A DNA stretch of 64,000 nt, taken from assembly GCA_963924555.1 (NCBI GenBank), contig OZ004587.1:3100001-3164000 (forward strand), in the 5' to 3' direction. This DNA comes from Crambe crambe. Lineage: Eukaryota > Porifera > Demospongiae > Poecilosclerida > Crambeidae. The position numbers and the translations under genes were made by a program. A model generated the notes under the pieces. The model had not been told where the DNA came from. It saw nothing but the letters and a program-made list of their open reading frames with translations, and ran no database searches. Below are positions 44,202-55,739 of the stretch, piece after piece; position 1 is the first letter of the stretch; every line of letters begins with the position of its first letter.

Positions 44202-46757
44202 ATGATACCAGCAAAGGTCTTGGGTGCCCCACAATTGTTTCTTCACAAGCGTTTTCCCACATGGAAAGAAGATAAGAAAACGTATATGATACCTCCAGTT
44301 TTTATAGCAAAGGGTCATCATCAGATAGGTATAGAAGGTTCAGTTCCCTATTCTGATACGGGAGAGCTTGGAGAAAGTATCATCTATGATTTGCTTAGAC
44401 AGTTAGGAGAGTTGAAAAACATTGGCATGTTTGTCATCCATGGATTTGAGTTGAAAGATATACCTAAGTGGAATAAAAAGGTGTGTCAAACTGAAGACTA
44501 CTTGGTGCCTGATATACTGTCAAAGACTGGGGAGTGTGATTTCATCATCTTCCATCACACTCTAGGTGTGATTTCCCTTGAAGTGAAGAATTATTCGAAA
44601 ATGTGGAACAGTGTGGTATTGGATGCTGAAAATCAACTTGAAATTAGTCATGAGCTAATCAAGAAGCTTGCTACTTATAATGCCAATGAAGACAGTTTTG
44701 ATCTTACCCACAGAAAGGTGATTGCAATGCCATCCACTAAGATGTCTGAGTTTAATCGTGGGGAGTTTTCTAGTTTGCAAGGTGATACTCTTCTTTTATT
44801 TAAAGAGGATTCTGACAGTATTGAGTCATTTCTAAAATGGTGGAATGAAGCTATTGAAAGCCCAAATATAGTTCAAATATCACAACATGGTAAAATATCA
44901 TATGAACAAGCACTATCTTATACTCTGATGATTCGGCATCTTGGCCCAGTGACAGAGAGTGAATTTATGGCCAATCTCCACCAGTCTTTAGTTTCTCAAA
45001 AGTTCCATGGCAAGAAAGCCTATCCACAAATTCTTGAGAGTCACTTTCCTAATCTTTTTAAATGGTGTAAGGATGTTCTCAGCAAAAAAGATGAAGCCTT
45101 CAATTTTGGGGAGGGAGAACCAGAAGAACAAAAAGAAGCTTTTATGAAGCACCACAAATTGAGTGCTAAAGACCTAAGAGGCACGAAGGGGATCAAGCTT
45201 GTCAATAGATTATTGAAACATAAGAAATACATTGCTGGAGATGAACCTTCTGTGATCGATGAAACGATTGCTGTACTTTTCGCAGACACATATTTACTCT
45301 TTTTTGAAAATATTGTGCGTTTCATCAATGCTATGCGACATGTATGGAATGAGGTCAAAGAACAAAATGCCAAAGAGTATTCAAAAGAGCAGGTGGCCCA
45401 TCCATTCTTAAAACTTGAGTCACTTACTGACTTGAACACTCTAGATCGGCACCTATCCAAGTTTACCTTCATTGAAGGTGACGAACCAGGCATGGTTGAT
45501 AAATACCTCTTTGAAACACTTACATGCCAGATGAGACTCAAGCATGCTCACCTTCCCCTTATTCTAACCTCTGAGCAGCTGGCAGTATTTGAAGGGCCTT
45601 ACAAACAATTGATCATAGGCCCACCAGGTAGTGGCAAGACAGAATTGATGAAATTCAAAGCTCTAGAGCTTGAAATTAAGATGAAAGCCTGTAAGGAAGA
45701 AGAGAGAATTTTATACATTGTAGCCAATGGATCTCCAGATGACAATGAAGGGTCCCTGCTTTTCTATCATATCAAGGATTTTTTCAAAAAATCCACTCTG
45801 GTTGACGTTATCGTTGTAGTCATACAGCAAGAATTTCCAGTACATATGGAGCATACCATGTCAGAGCTCAGACTAAAGATTAAAGAATATGGCCATGTCT
45901 TCATTGATGAATATTGGATTGGTTCTAAACCAGCTGAACATAAAATTATACTGGAATTAGTGAATAATATACCAGGCTATGTATGGATTAGCTCTGTTTT
46001 TGACTACAACCAAGAGATGATTTTGTCAAATGAAAGAATGATAACTCGTACTAAACCACTTTTAATGAGCTTGGAGGAAAATGGTGGGGTTATCAACCAC
46101 ATCACTCAAGTTTTAAGAGCTACCAACAATATAATTAATCTTGAGAGAGGATACAGTGATAAATATCAGAACCGCTCGTACCCATATGGAACTAGACAGA
46201 TTCTTGGTCACTCCCTAGAAGGTTTGCCTATAACTTGGGCTGTTGAAGAAAGTGTGGATGGAATGTACAGCAAATGTGTTAACATCATTGACAGTGCCAT
46301 GAGAAATGTCATTTCCCTTGATGCAATTCGTCGAGAAAAGCTTACTCTGGATCCTGCAGACATCATCATTATAAACTTTGCTATTCGAACCAATGCTTCA
46401 CTTAATGCAGAACAGTCTCTGCAGAAATACTTGGAGGACAAGGATGTTCCTTATTGGACTGTTGGAGGAAACTTAAAGGCATTTATGGACTGTAAAAGGG
46501 GAGAAGTGACTTTGTTGCAATCATTCACAAGAAAAGTGTCATCATACCTTGATGGTGTTGAATGGCCCATGGTAATTGTTATACTGCCTTCTGGCTTATT
46601 GCTAAACACTGCTAAACTAGCAAAAGGTGCAGAAGAACTCAGAAATTACGATCCTTATATTTCCTTTTTCCGCACTATGATTAAATTAGTAGTTATATCT
46701 GATAAGTGGAAAAGTAGTGAAGAATTTTTAGCTGATATAGCACTGAAGTCTAAATAG
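44202..46757 (+). CDS. NERD-domain protein with SF1-helicase-like ATPase, 851 aa
   Basis: A long single exon. The upstream extension rich in F is probably intron, because TGCAAATACAG directly precedes ATG 44202; that ATG (MIPAKVLGAP) is taken as the start. Residues about 50-135 resemble a NERD nuclease-related domain: GELGESIIYDLLRQL, then ECDFIIFHHTLGVISLEVKN (D and ExK of the restriction-like core). Residues about 473-480 are a Walker A motif (GPPGSGKT). VFIDEYW near 565 is a Walker B, with late motifs such as NHITQVLRATNNI and PADIIIINFAIRTNASLN. The arrangement suggests a nucleic-acid-dependent ATPase/helicase with a nuclease-like N-terminus. Its pathway is unknown; a role in responses to foreign nucleic acid is speculation. 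The frame is intact across 2.5 kb in a transposon-rich area, implying selection. Confidence 0.75.
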   Translation: MIPAKVLGAPQLFLHKRFPTWKEDKKTYMIPPVFIAKGHHQIGIEGSVPYSDTGELGESIIYDLLRQLGELKNIGMFVIHGFELKDIPKWNKKVCQTEDYLVPDILSKTGECDFIIFHHTLGVISLEVKNYSKMWNSVVLDAENQLEISHELIKKLATYNANEDSFDLTHRKVIAMPSTKMSEFNRGEFSSLQGDTLLLFKEDSDSIESFLKWWNEAIESPNIVQISQHGKISYEQALSYTLMIRHLGPVTESEFMANLHQSLVSQKFHGKKAYPQILESHFPNLFKWCKDVLSKKDEAFNFGEGEPEEQKEAFMKHHKLSAKDLRGTKGIKLVNRLLKHKKYIAGDEPSVIDETIAVLFADTYLLFFENIVRFINAMRHVWNEVKEQNAKEYSKEQVAHPFLKLESLTDLNTLDRHLSKFTFIEGDEPGMVDKYLFETLTCQMRLKHAHLPLILTSEQLAVFEGPYKQLIIGPPGSGKTELMKFKALELEIKMKACKEEERILYIVANGSPDDNEGSLLFYHIKDFFKKSTLVDVIVVVIQQEFPVHMEHTMSELRLKIKEYGHVFIDEYWIGSKPAEHKIILELVNNIPGYVWISSVFDYNQEMILSNERMITRTKPLLMSLEENGGVINHITQVLRATNNIINLERGYSDKYQNRSYPYGTRQILGHSLEGLPITWAVEESVDGMYSKCVNIIDSAMRNVISLDAIRREKLTLDPADIIIINFAIRTNASLNAEQSLQKYLEDKDVPYWTVGGNLKAFMDCKRGEVTLLQSFTRKVSSYLDGVEWPMVIVILPSGLLLNTAKLAKGAEELRNYDPYISFFRTMIKLVVISDKWKSSEEFLADIALKSK

Positions 46758-46759
46758 AT

Positions 46760-48180
46760 GCATGTATGTAATTATTGTGGCTTATGTAAATTGTATAATG
46801 CTAGCCTATTATTGTTTTGTTTGTTGTCTATAATTATTGTTGCATAATTTCTGCATAACTTCTGACTAAGTATGATAACCCATGGCCTCCCATAAGCAAA
46901 TACTGAGGGTTTACAAAGGAAAGATGCACGTCATAAAAGCAACCAGACTGATACAATGTACAGCAAAATGATATGAAGTAACTCCAAGAAGTAAACTGTA
47001 TACTCTGTGGTGATAAGTGAGTCACATAGCTACCTAACAGTCCATGAATGTCTGCCACATTCCCAATATGTAACAGAAATTCAGTGGTATTTTAGTGTGC
47101 AGCTCTTCATTTATAACTGGAAATATAGGTACATGTACTTAGTCTGGCATTGACTACAACTTTATATATTAGTTCATATGATCCTTAGATATATTCTTAC
47201 TTTGTTATCATGATGATATCTAATGTGTGTTATCTCATTTGACCTCCACACCAAACTGCAATAGAGACCCGTGTGGCCAAACATAAAGATATTATATGGA
47301 GACTCTTCTGAGTCTCTATGCAATGTAAATTGCTCTCAGTTTAATGATCTGTGGCAGACTATAAAACTATATGCTGCAAGAACACCAATATTATAACAAC
47401 ACTAGCTATATATATATATCACTCTGAACTCCAGGAGTTTGCTGAGTTGTCGTATGCCACTTTCAAGTTCCCTTTCTAGGGAAAGTGGGATGTGATAACT
47501 CGGCAGACTCCTGCAGTTCAGAGTGACAATCTAGTGTTGTTTTATATGGCTAATTGCACATCTGAAACCTTGCAGTCACAAAATTTAAACTTTCAAATTT
47601 ATGCTGTTGATTCCATCAATGGTGTTCCTCTTTCGCTTTTTTTATTAAAGCAAACAAGCAGCAACGTCTGCCAGTTCAGGTCATTATAATAATAAGCATG
47701 AGGTAATTGCACGACATAAAGCCGACTACAGTTTCAAATGCAATTGTGACAGTCGAGGGTAGAAATCAAATGTTGTTCGTGTTTTAGTCAAAGTTTATTT
47801 TTGTCATGACTGATGCTTTACAATAAAATTTTCGAACTTTTTTTTTTTTCAAAAGTAGAAACCGTGAATAAAGTTTGATTTCTATGCTTGACTGTCACAA
47901 TTATATCTACCAAAATTGCACTCAAAATTAATCTTATGGTAGTATAGTGGCTATCAGCTAGCATAAGGATATAGCTCAAAAGTAGAGCCAGTTTAGATAA
48001 TCAGAGAGTACTGGCACGGATGGCCTGTCACAGTAAAATTGGTCCCCCCCCCCTAATGTGGTCCCTCAGGTGAAAAATGGTCCCCCAGACAAAGTATAAT
48101 ATCATCAGTAGTCCCCCCAGACTATTATAAATGGTCCCCCTATGAAATAAATAGTTTCCCACCAAGGATTAATTAAAGTT
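46760..48180. other. Intergenic with a fold-back element
   Basis: No gene is recognised. The MITE at 47397-47540 is listed separately. At 48010-48175 there are four or more GGTCCCCC(C/T)-type motifs spaced irregularly, apparently low-complexity. Confidence 0.5.
47397..47540. mobile_element. Fold-back MITE, about 145 bp
   Basis: ACAACACTAG then CACTCTGAACTCCAGGAGT on the left pairs with ACTCCTGCAGTTCAGAGTG then CTAGTGTTGT on the right. The centre (AAGTTCCCTTTCTAGGGAAAG) is also self-complementary. Confidence 0.75.
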
Positions 48181-49137
48181 TCATCACCCCCTTTTCTTCA
48201 GTAGAATACATGTTATAGGATAAATCAGTGCAGTTTGCTGTGAGATTTCGTCAGTCCTAGTCTTGCTGTTTTCCCCACTTCAGCTATTAATACTGGTGCA
48301 GTAATAGTGTTTCCTCCAGAACAGACACATTAAATCTGCTGCCTCTGATTGTGGATATACTTCTATTTTCTAAACAGTCATATTCCAGATCATCACAAAA
48401 ACATAATGTATAAGCTTCAGATGATATTAGTTCCATTGGTGCCATTTGGTTCAATATGGAGAATGTGGTATTCATCATTACTATATTCTACAGTAAGTCG
48501 TACTGGACTATATTTTCATGAGTATCAATAACACTACACTTGTCCATCAGACTTCCATAGATTAACTGTCCGTCAATGCCAGTACGAATGTATTTCATAA
48601 AGAGTGGATTTATTACTTTGACTGAATTTTAGATTCTCTAATTCCAGAAAACACTCAGGAAGCCGGATAAACTTCTCTCGGTATGTACTTATTACAAAAC
48701 TGCACTGATATTTATTAATATTATCCATATGGAATATAGCACCTCCATAATATTTAGCTCTGTTGTGTAGTGTGACAATTGATGAATGTTGTTGCAAAAT
48801 TATATTTGAATCTCTCAAATACATGGCTCTTCCCATCTCTCCCCAGTTGGACTCAAAGGTCACAAATAGTGATGTGACTTCTATCTGTTAAAGCAATTGC
48901 TCCACCACAACATGAAGTGCAGTTGTTATTCTTGAAGAGGACAGATCCATTCAACAGTAATTCTGTATTTATGGCTCCTAGAATAGCTCCACCACCACCT
49001 TCTTTCACATGGTTATTGACAATAAATGTTACTCCAGAGAATGTGAAAGTTACTTTGAAAAATCCAGCAATAGCTCCACCTTCTACTTCAGCAGAGTTTC
49101 CTTCAAAGAGTGTGTGACCAGTGAAGGATATTGATGA
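48180..49137 (-). pseudogene. Beta-helix gene fragment (copy 3, partial)
   Basis: Corresponds to about 29945-30940 of the intact gene. It retains MTFESNWGEMGRAMYLRDSN and the downstream part with RSISTIRGSRFNVSV, but the two pieces are out of frame. It ends sharply where similarity to the upstream flank of the intact gene begins (49138), so the 5' half of the gene is deleted. At about 48710-48730 it keeps the uninterrupted TTTATTAATATTATCC that corresponds to the insertion site of the MITE at 53936-54528. Confidence 0.85.
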
Positions 49138-51080
49138 TTAAAAAAGGTATGATGAGTCAGAAGACTCCTACATTTCAGAATGATATAAGGGAATTAACCC
49201 TTGCTTTATAAAGCAGAGCAACTTCCTTGAGAATCTGAATGTCAGATACAGTGAAACCTGTCTATATCAACCACTACTGGGCCACAAAAGGCACTCTCTA
49301 TAATGGAGGTGGTCTTTCGAGGTCAAAATCAATGGTACCAGCACTATACCTAAATAACCAAGTGATCTATAAAGAGAGGTAGTTTCTGAATAGGGTGATC
49401 TCTTGATACATGCCATCAGATATTGAAAGATCCCTTTCTTATAGCAATTCACATCACAGAAACTTGCTGGAGTTCCACACACTTCCATTATGCTTATACA
49501 GTACAGATTTTCTTCTAAAAAATCTACAATACATCTTAACTATAGCTAATGTGTATAATTATGTGGGTATGAATAATGTATGTATATGTGCACCATTAAT
49601 TTATGTATTCAATTTGGAAATAAATAAGTCTGGAGTTTCACCTTAGCTAAACTTCTACCAAGAAATATGTAGTTTAAACAGTAAAAATGAAACTGTTTCT
49701 TAGCGTGTATGCGGGTAAATATATATGTATATGCATCCATTTTAGAAATAATTCCTAAGTATAGGATATGATTAGCAATTTGGAAATAACTCTACTAGCT
49801 ATCTCAAAGAATTTCAGGCTTTCCTTGTGTTCCACATTGCCATGTTTAGTAAATAACAAAAATGAAACTGTTTTTCAATTGGAATTTGTAAAAACAACTG
49901 ACTGCATGTAGGTTACATGCATCACTTGTGCATTGGTTGTGAGCTGGTGCTATGAATAGCTTACCAGAGAAATTTACAGTTTATTGGGCATTCAAGCATC
50001 TGAAAACAGAAACTGTTTGTTTGCTTTATAAAATGTATGACTGTTGATTAATCAAATTGTTTGTGGGACTTCCCCTTAGTAAGAAAGGGATCAAGGGCTA
50101 ATAGTATCAGAGCACTCTCTATGTAGGGATGACCTATGAAGTCAGGAAACAGTAAGTTGTAGCTGCTATGACTGCTTACCCTGTATTTTATGTAGCTACA
50201 TTCTTATCATGCAGGAGAATTTTGGAGGCTGAAAGACTATGAGCTGGAGAAAAATTGGGCCCCACTGTGGCTATGTTTTATATATGAAATGTGTAGCATT
50301 TTACCCTAACCAGTGTGCCATCGGTTTAGGGCGTAGTTACAGTGGACTATACGCCATTAAATTTAATTTAATTATACATGCATGCAAAAGCAGAAGGGTC
50401 CACTGTATTAAGCGAGGTGTGTGCTGCATTATACACACTCACTCTCCAAATGACAGTGATACATGCAAGGTCACAAGTGTGATTGTTAAATGAAATCACA
50501 GTTATTATGATTGTCATGTAGTAGCTACTGAACATCGGCCATCAACCCCACATATCTAAAAATCCTGGATCCATCAGCCCTGCCAGAGTGATAATTGATC
50601 AAGATACATTGATTCAGTTTCCAAAGCAAGAATATGACTACATGTATAATGAACAGAGAAAATTAATAATGTTCTAATAATTATTACCTACTTGCTAGCT
50701 ATTATTTTTATAAGTTCATATAAAGCACACAAATTATAGGCAAGGTTTTTGTTCCGTCTGCTACTGGGAGGGTAAGTAAGTTTCAAATTACTTCTGGTTG
50801 AGCAGGATATGGCGCAGGATCTAGGAGTCCCTGTTGTAGGACATTTTGTGTTGGATAGGGTATGGGATTATATCAGCTGTGTTTCTGGCATTGGAAATCT
50901 TTGGATTGAAGCTGCTGCATACTTGATAAATATGTAGCTGGCTAGCTACCACAAGTTCTATAAGCTTGTATGATTTCAGTCACACATACCCTGTGTCTAC
51001 AAATCACTGAAATCTGCATAATAATAATTATAGAAATAAGGTGTCTAACATTAATGTAAGTTATTGATTTGGGGTTGCAC
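49138..51080. repeat. Duplicated flank and unassigned sequence
   Basis: 49138-50300 is collinear with 31900-33480. From 50300 to 51080 no gene is certain. A proline/glutamine-rich open stretch on the minus strand (about 50900-50805, IPYPTQNVLQQGLLDPAPYP) may be a 3' exon of the secreted peptide at 51085-51237, but the frame could not be joined. Confidence 0.5.
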
Positions 51081-51084
51081 TTAC

Positions 51085-51237
51085 ATCAGTGTAAGGTACA
51101 TTGCTACAGCTGTTGAGGTTGCCCCGAATTGCAACTCGCTGAAGGCATTGGATATTAGCTGCAGATGGTAGTGGTATTTGGGAGGTAGCCACTGCTAGCA
51201 CACAGAATAGAACTATTCCTGCCAGAAAGATCTTCAT
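51085..51237 (-). CDS. Secreted cysteine-containing peptide, first exon
   Basis: A 51-codon exon from ATG 51237 to a GAT|GTAAGT donor. It begins with a clear signal peptide (MKIFLAGIVLFCVLAVATSQ, cleavage likely near TSQ). The mature start is IPLPSAANIQCLQRVAIRGN then LNSCSNVPYTD, with two cysteines. A 24-bp in-phase candidate second exon (51014-50991, ISVICRHR) lies between AG and GTATGT sites, but the rest of the gene is unresolved. No family is recognised. It is probably a small secreted protein. Confidence 0.5.
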
Positions 51238-51239
51238 TT

Positions 51240-52080
51240 CTTCACTGTAGCTATAGAGAAGTGATCAGGGAGCAACTCTCAGTCTCAGAATTGTCTATAT
51301 TTTCCAGTATTAACTAAACATGCAACAACTGCTGAAATGCTCAAGCACAAACCTTTTTCAATAAGATTAGCTAATCATTGATACCATGGACCACACATAC
51401 ATGTATGTTACTCTTTGTCTTTTCACTCTCATTCACTTGCACATGCACACAACTTGCTACACAATATGAAGTGCTATCTAATGAAACTACAAACATGCAC
51501 AAATTTTTCACTCTCACCATGTTTTAATTATGTAGTAAGAAATTGCATAGCTATATGTACATCACAGGTATGAATAAACAAGCTGATGTCTATAGCTAAT
51601 GCTACACTCCTATAGCTACTTCATCATTCTCTAACCTTAAGAGACTAAGAGGTTGGAAGACCTGATTGCTTCCGAAAAAAAGTACTCAACTTTCAAGTAG
51701 AGCTGCCATGATCCATGGCAATAGCTATGTCAGCAACCGATTGAGGCAAGTGTCTTGATCAAGCAAGCAGAAACTAATCTTGCCTCAGACAATTCTATCC
51801 CACCAGTTTGTCACATTTTCACATCCAAGTTATTACAATTACAACAATCGGCACTTCTTCATTCTTTACTTCTACATTGTGCATGTGAATCACATGAGCG
51901 ATCTGTGCATTCTTGCATGGTTAATACCTGGAGCATTGGTATGCTGGTGTTAGAGGAAATTTTGGAACCGTTACCTAGCTTTGTTGGTAAAACAAATGGC
52001 ATTCACCTTAATTGGATGGTTTGCTTTATAATTCAAATGCCCTTAAAAAATAATTTTTAAATAGGAGACCACATGCTACA
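51240..52080. other. Intergenic; part of the duplicated 3' flank
   Basis: 51500-51570 matches 26900-26980, and 51940-51975 matches 6975-7010 and 27705-27735 (TTAGAGGAAATTTTGGAACC). No gene is supported. Confidence 0.5.
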
Positions 52081-55000
52081 TAGCTACTTGGTTGGTTAAA
52101 AGTCATGTGCAAGGTTCTTCCATTAACAATTCCCGTAGGGTTATAACTGATTTCGTCACATATCTGGCATCTGAAGGATGAACAAGTGGAGCTCTTTCAG
52201 CATCAGTCACATTTCTCAATTTCTTCCTGATGACAGTTAATTTTGAAGTGAATTTAAGCCACAATGTTGATTTGGTGATGTACAGGAGGTGAAAACGATA
52301 ATAGATGACCCCCAACATGATGGCAAATACCATTCCAATAAACCAGTACTAAAGAGTTGACTTTAGAATAATCAGATTCAAGTAGACCGAAGCTTCTATG
52401 GCATTGACATAAAAACTCTTATAGATTTTGACAGAGAACCAAGCGATGACTAAAATAACAGTAAATGTAGTGATCATGGCTAGAAGGCTATTGTCAGTTC
52501 CTCCAATTGAATCAAATGAGAAAATGATGTAGAGAGCACAGCGAACCAACAGAAGGAGACCACCAGTAATGTGTGTGTTTCTCATAGGGAGCATAGTAGG
52601 AGTCTAGTAGCGGCTTCATCCTAATCATGAACCAATGGATGCATCTATTCTCTGAAAAATAATAGAGCTTGTAGCCCAAAAGAAGAAAGATGGTGTAAAG
52701 AAGAAAGAAGAAAGCAATGAATATGGAGCCGACTACTGCTAGTATCAGGTGCTGTGACTTCAAGTAAGGCATATTGGCATCCTTAAACTGACTTTCTTAT
52801 TGTCCGGGTACTCCAATTGTACTGAAAAGTAAATTTCAATGAAAGTTTTCAATATTTTAGTGTATGACATGAGTAATAGAGTAGCCAGGACAGCTATAGG
52901 GTTGGACCCTATTAATTTAGTAATAAAGGTGGAGTACCTACTTGTAATGATTATCAAGCTTAGCAAGATCCAGATGTAGATAGGAAAGACAAATTGGAGC
53001 CAAGTATGTGCATATGCGTCCATTCCATGATAGAAACAGGTTGGCATGCCAAGGTCTAGATTCATCCAGGCTATAAGCACTGTTAAGACATTGATGTCTG
53101 GCTTGAGAAAAAAGATAGGTTTGTTAGCCTGCACAATGTTAGCATAGAGTATAATGCTGTTTATCATTCCAGTGGCTACTGTCAGTCTGAGGACAGAGAG
53201 GAAGGCAACTAGAATAATTCCAGCAGCAGCAAAAGCAATCAGAAGAAGTATGTGCTCGTTAGAACACTTTTGACACCTACAATTACCAAGCATGAGGCTG
53301 TGATTGGTAGCACAAGCTCCACAAAGCTTTCCACAGTGATTGAAGTTGCACTGAACATCTGGTTATCTCAAGGTGATGTTAACATCAGTGGTCTTGCAGT
53401 AGTCAATAGGACATATTGACCCACATAAAATCAAGCCTTGGTAACTGCCATTACTAGAGTATACTGCACCCACCCAGAATTGGAGCCATTTTTCCTCATG
53501 ATGTAGTTTTGTTCATCATACACAGTGCATTCTGCATTATACTTTCGTAGTCGTTCTTCACAACCACATCGATCAAGCAATTTAGCGAAGCCTTCTGGAC
53601 AAGGTAGAAAGATTACTTCAATACTGGCTACAGCCAGTCCTGTATCTCGACAAGATTCATCTGGATAAAGTTTCATCACCTCCTTTTCTTCAGTAGAATA
53701 CATGTTATAGGATAAATCAGTGCAGTTTGCTGAGAGATTTCTTGTATTCTGGTTCAGACCTCCATAGATGAACTGTCCATCAATGCCAGCCGAATCATTA
53801 CATGAATGTATTTCATAAAGAGTGGATTTATTACTTTGACTGAATTTTAGATTCTCTAATTCCAGAAAACACTCAGGAAGCTGAATTAACTTCCCTCGGT
53901 ATGTACTTACTGCAAAACTGCACTGATATTTATTAAGGGTGCAGGCACACTCCGCCCACGTATGGTTGCTAGGGAAAATTAACTTAAAAACTATTCATGA
54001 TAGAAATTTCTAACTTGCACCATGTTATTGAGTATCAGAATAGTACTACATACACAAAAAATAAAGGAGGACCAATCAAAATGACTGATGTTATGACTGA
54101 TTCCATTCTCAAGGTAAACTCCGTTACATCTCAATGAACACTTGGAATCAATGGTTGATTTTTGATATACAGCTTCTTATACTTATTGCCATAAAAATTA
54201 CATTTAGTTTTTGTCAATTCACATTCTACTTTTCAATTTATCCATATAGGATCTTGTGTCCTGCACATTCTGTACTAGCTATAAACTAAAGCAAAATGTA
54301 ACTTTTTAGACCTTATCAAGTAGTTGCCATATGCAAAATATTGGCCCATTCCCATGCATAGTTTCTGAGTTGCAATGACTTGTTCATTATTCATGCTAGC
54401 ATGGATTTTACATGTGCCAAAGCAGCAGCTGCTATTGTGTTTACTATCTGTTATTTTAGCGCGGTAGTGTTTGTGGTTAATTAGTGCTTGTACTAGCGCA
54501 TGCCTTGGTTACTATGTGCCTGCACCCTTAATATTATCCATATGGAATATAACATCTCCATAAAGTGTAGCTCTGTTGTATAATGTGACAATTGATGAAT
54601 GTTGTTGCAAAATTATATTTGAATCTCTCAAATACATGGCTCCTCCCATCTCTCCCCAGTTGGACTCAAAGGTGACACTGTCACAAACAGTGATGTGACT
54701 TTTATCTGTTGAAGCAATTGCTCCGCAGTTATTATTCTTGAAGAGGACAGATCCATTCAACAGTAATTTTATATTTATGGGCTCCACCACCACCTTCTTT
54801 CACATTGTTATTGATAAAAATTGTTACTCCAGAGAATATGAAAGCTACTCTGAAAAATCCAGCAACAGCTCCACCTACTACTTCAGCATAGTTTCCTTCA
54901 AAGAGTGTGTGACCAGTGAAGGATATTGATGATGCTTCTGCTGTTATTGCTCCACTTATTTTTACTCATTGTCGTATTTCCGATAAGCTAACATTGCTTC

Positions 55001-55737
55001 TGTAAATGAACATGGCAGTCCCTGAATTGCCTGTAACAGTGACGTTGTAGTATGTTATATTAGTTAACAGAATAGACATAGCTCCACCATGTGATCCACC
55101 AGAACTTGAAGCTGAATTATTAATGAAAATTCTCTACCTTTGCATTGATCATAATAAATCCCACCAGCTATTGCTGCAAAATTATCACGTTATTTTTGTT
55201 GAACAGTTCTGCATAAATGGCACCTCCTTCGTTCTTTGCACTATTTCCAGTGAAGAAATTTCCATTTAAAATGATGTTACTATCATCTGATACAAACATA
55301 GCTCCACCATTGTATGCCTTGTTTCTAGTAAAGTTGCAATTTTCAACAGTGGCATTGGAGTGATTCAAATATACTGCTTTCATTAGGTATTTACATTATT
55401 TTGAAAGTTCATATTATTGTATAGCTATTAGTAACATTCAGAGCTGATGAGTTTTCTGTGTTCCACCAGTAAATGCTAACGTCATATCTTGAAGTGTTAA
55501 GTCAGTAACATTTTCACAGTGAATGGCCACATTAATCTTGCACAGTGCAGAATCAGTGCCTCTTCCTTTGAGAATAATACTATACATTTCTAAGGAGGAT
55601 AGTAGTGCGAGTACTATGCACTTGGTCTAAGAATAGAAACCGGTAGTGAAATATTGATTTTGCTCTGCAGCGTACTGGTTTAGAGTCAGACATGGTAGAC
55701 TGTTACAGCTTGCAGATAAGTTGTCTGGCTTCACATA
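52080..55737 (-). pseudogene. Beta-helix/multi-TM membrane protein (copy 4, long pseudogene)
   Basis: Covers nearly the whole length of the 1182-residue gene in the same order, broken into many frames. Pieces are the tail (52103-52333), TM region (52349-53293), Cys-rich part (53431-53703), GGA repeats (54512-54950 and 55168-55383) and part of the N-terminal region (to 55737). There are several deletions, including one at 53755 that joins sequence about 600 bp apart in the intact copy. A 593-bp MITE is inserted at 53936. The signal peptide and start codon are missing; similarity stops at 55737. It is not functional. Confidence 0.9.
53936..54528. mobile_element. MITE inserted in the beta-helix pseudogene (TA target)
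   Basis: A 593-bp insertion with 14-bp ends AGGGTGCAGGCACA and their inverse TGTGCCTGCACCCT, flanked by TA at 53934-53935 and 54529-54530. Relative copy 48180-49137 keeps the empty site, so ends and target duplication are exact. TA duplication suggests mobilisation by a Tc1/mariner-type transposase. No coding content. Confidence 0.92.
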
Positions 55738-55739
55738 TT

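Noticed and set aside
45041-45541. 166-aa minus-strand ORF opposite the NERD-helicase gene
   Set aside because: It is antisense to a strong coding frame, with serine/phenylalanine-rich composition typical of a shadow frame.
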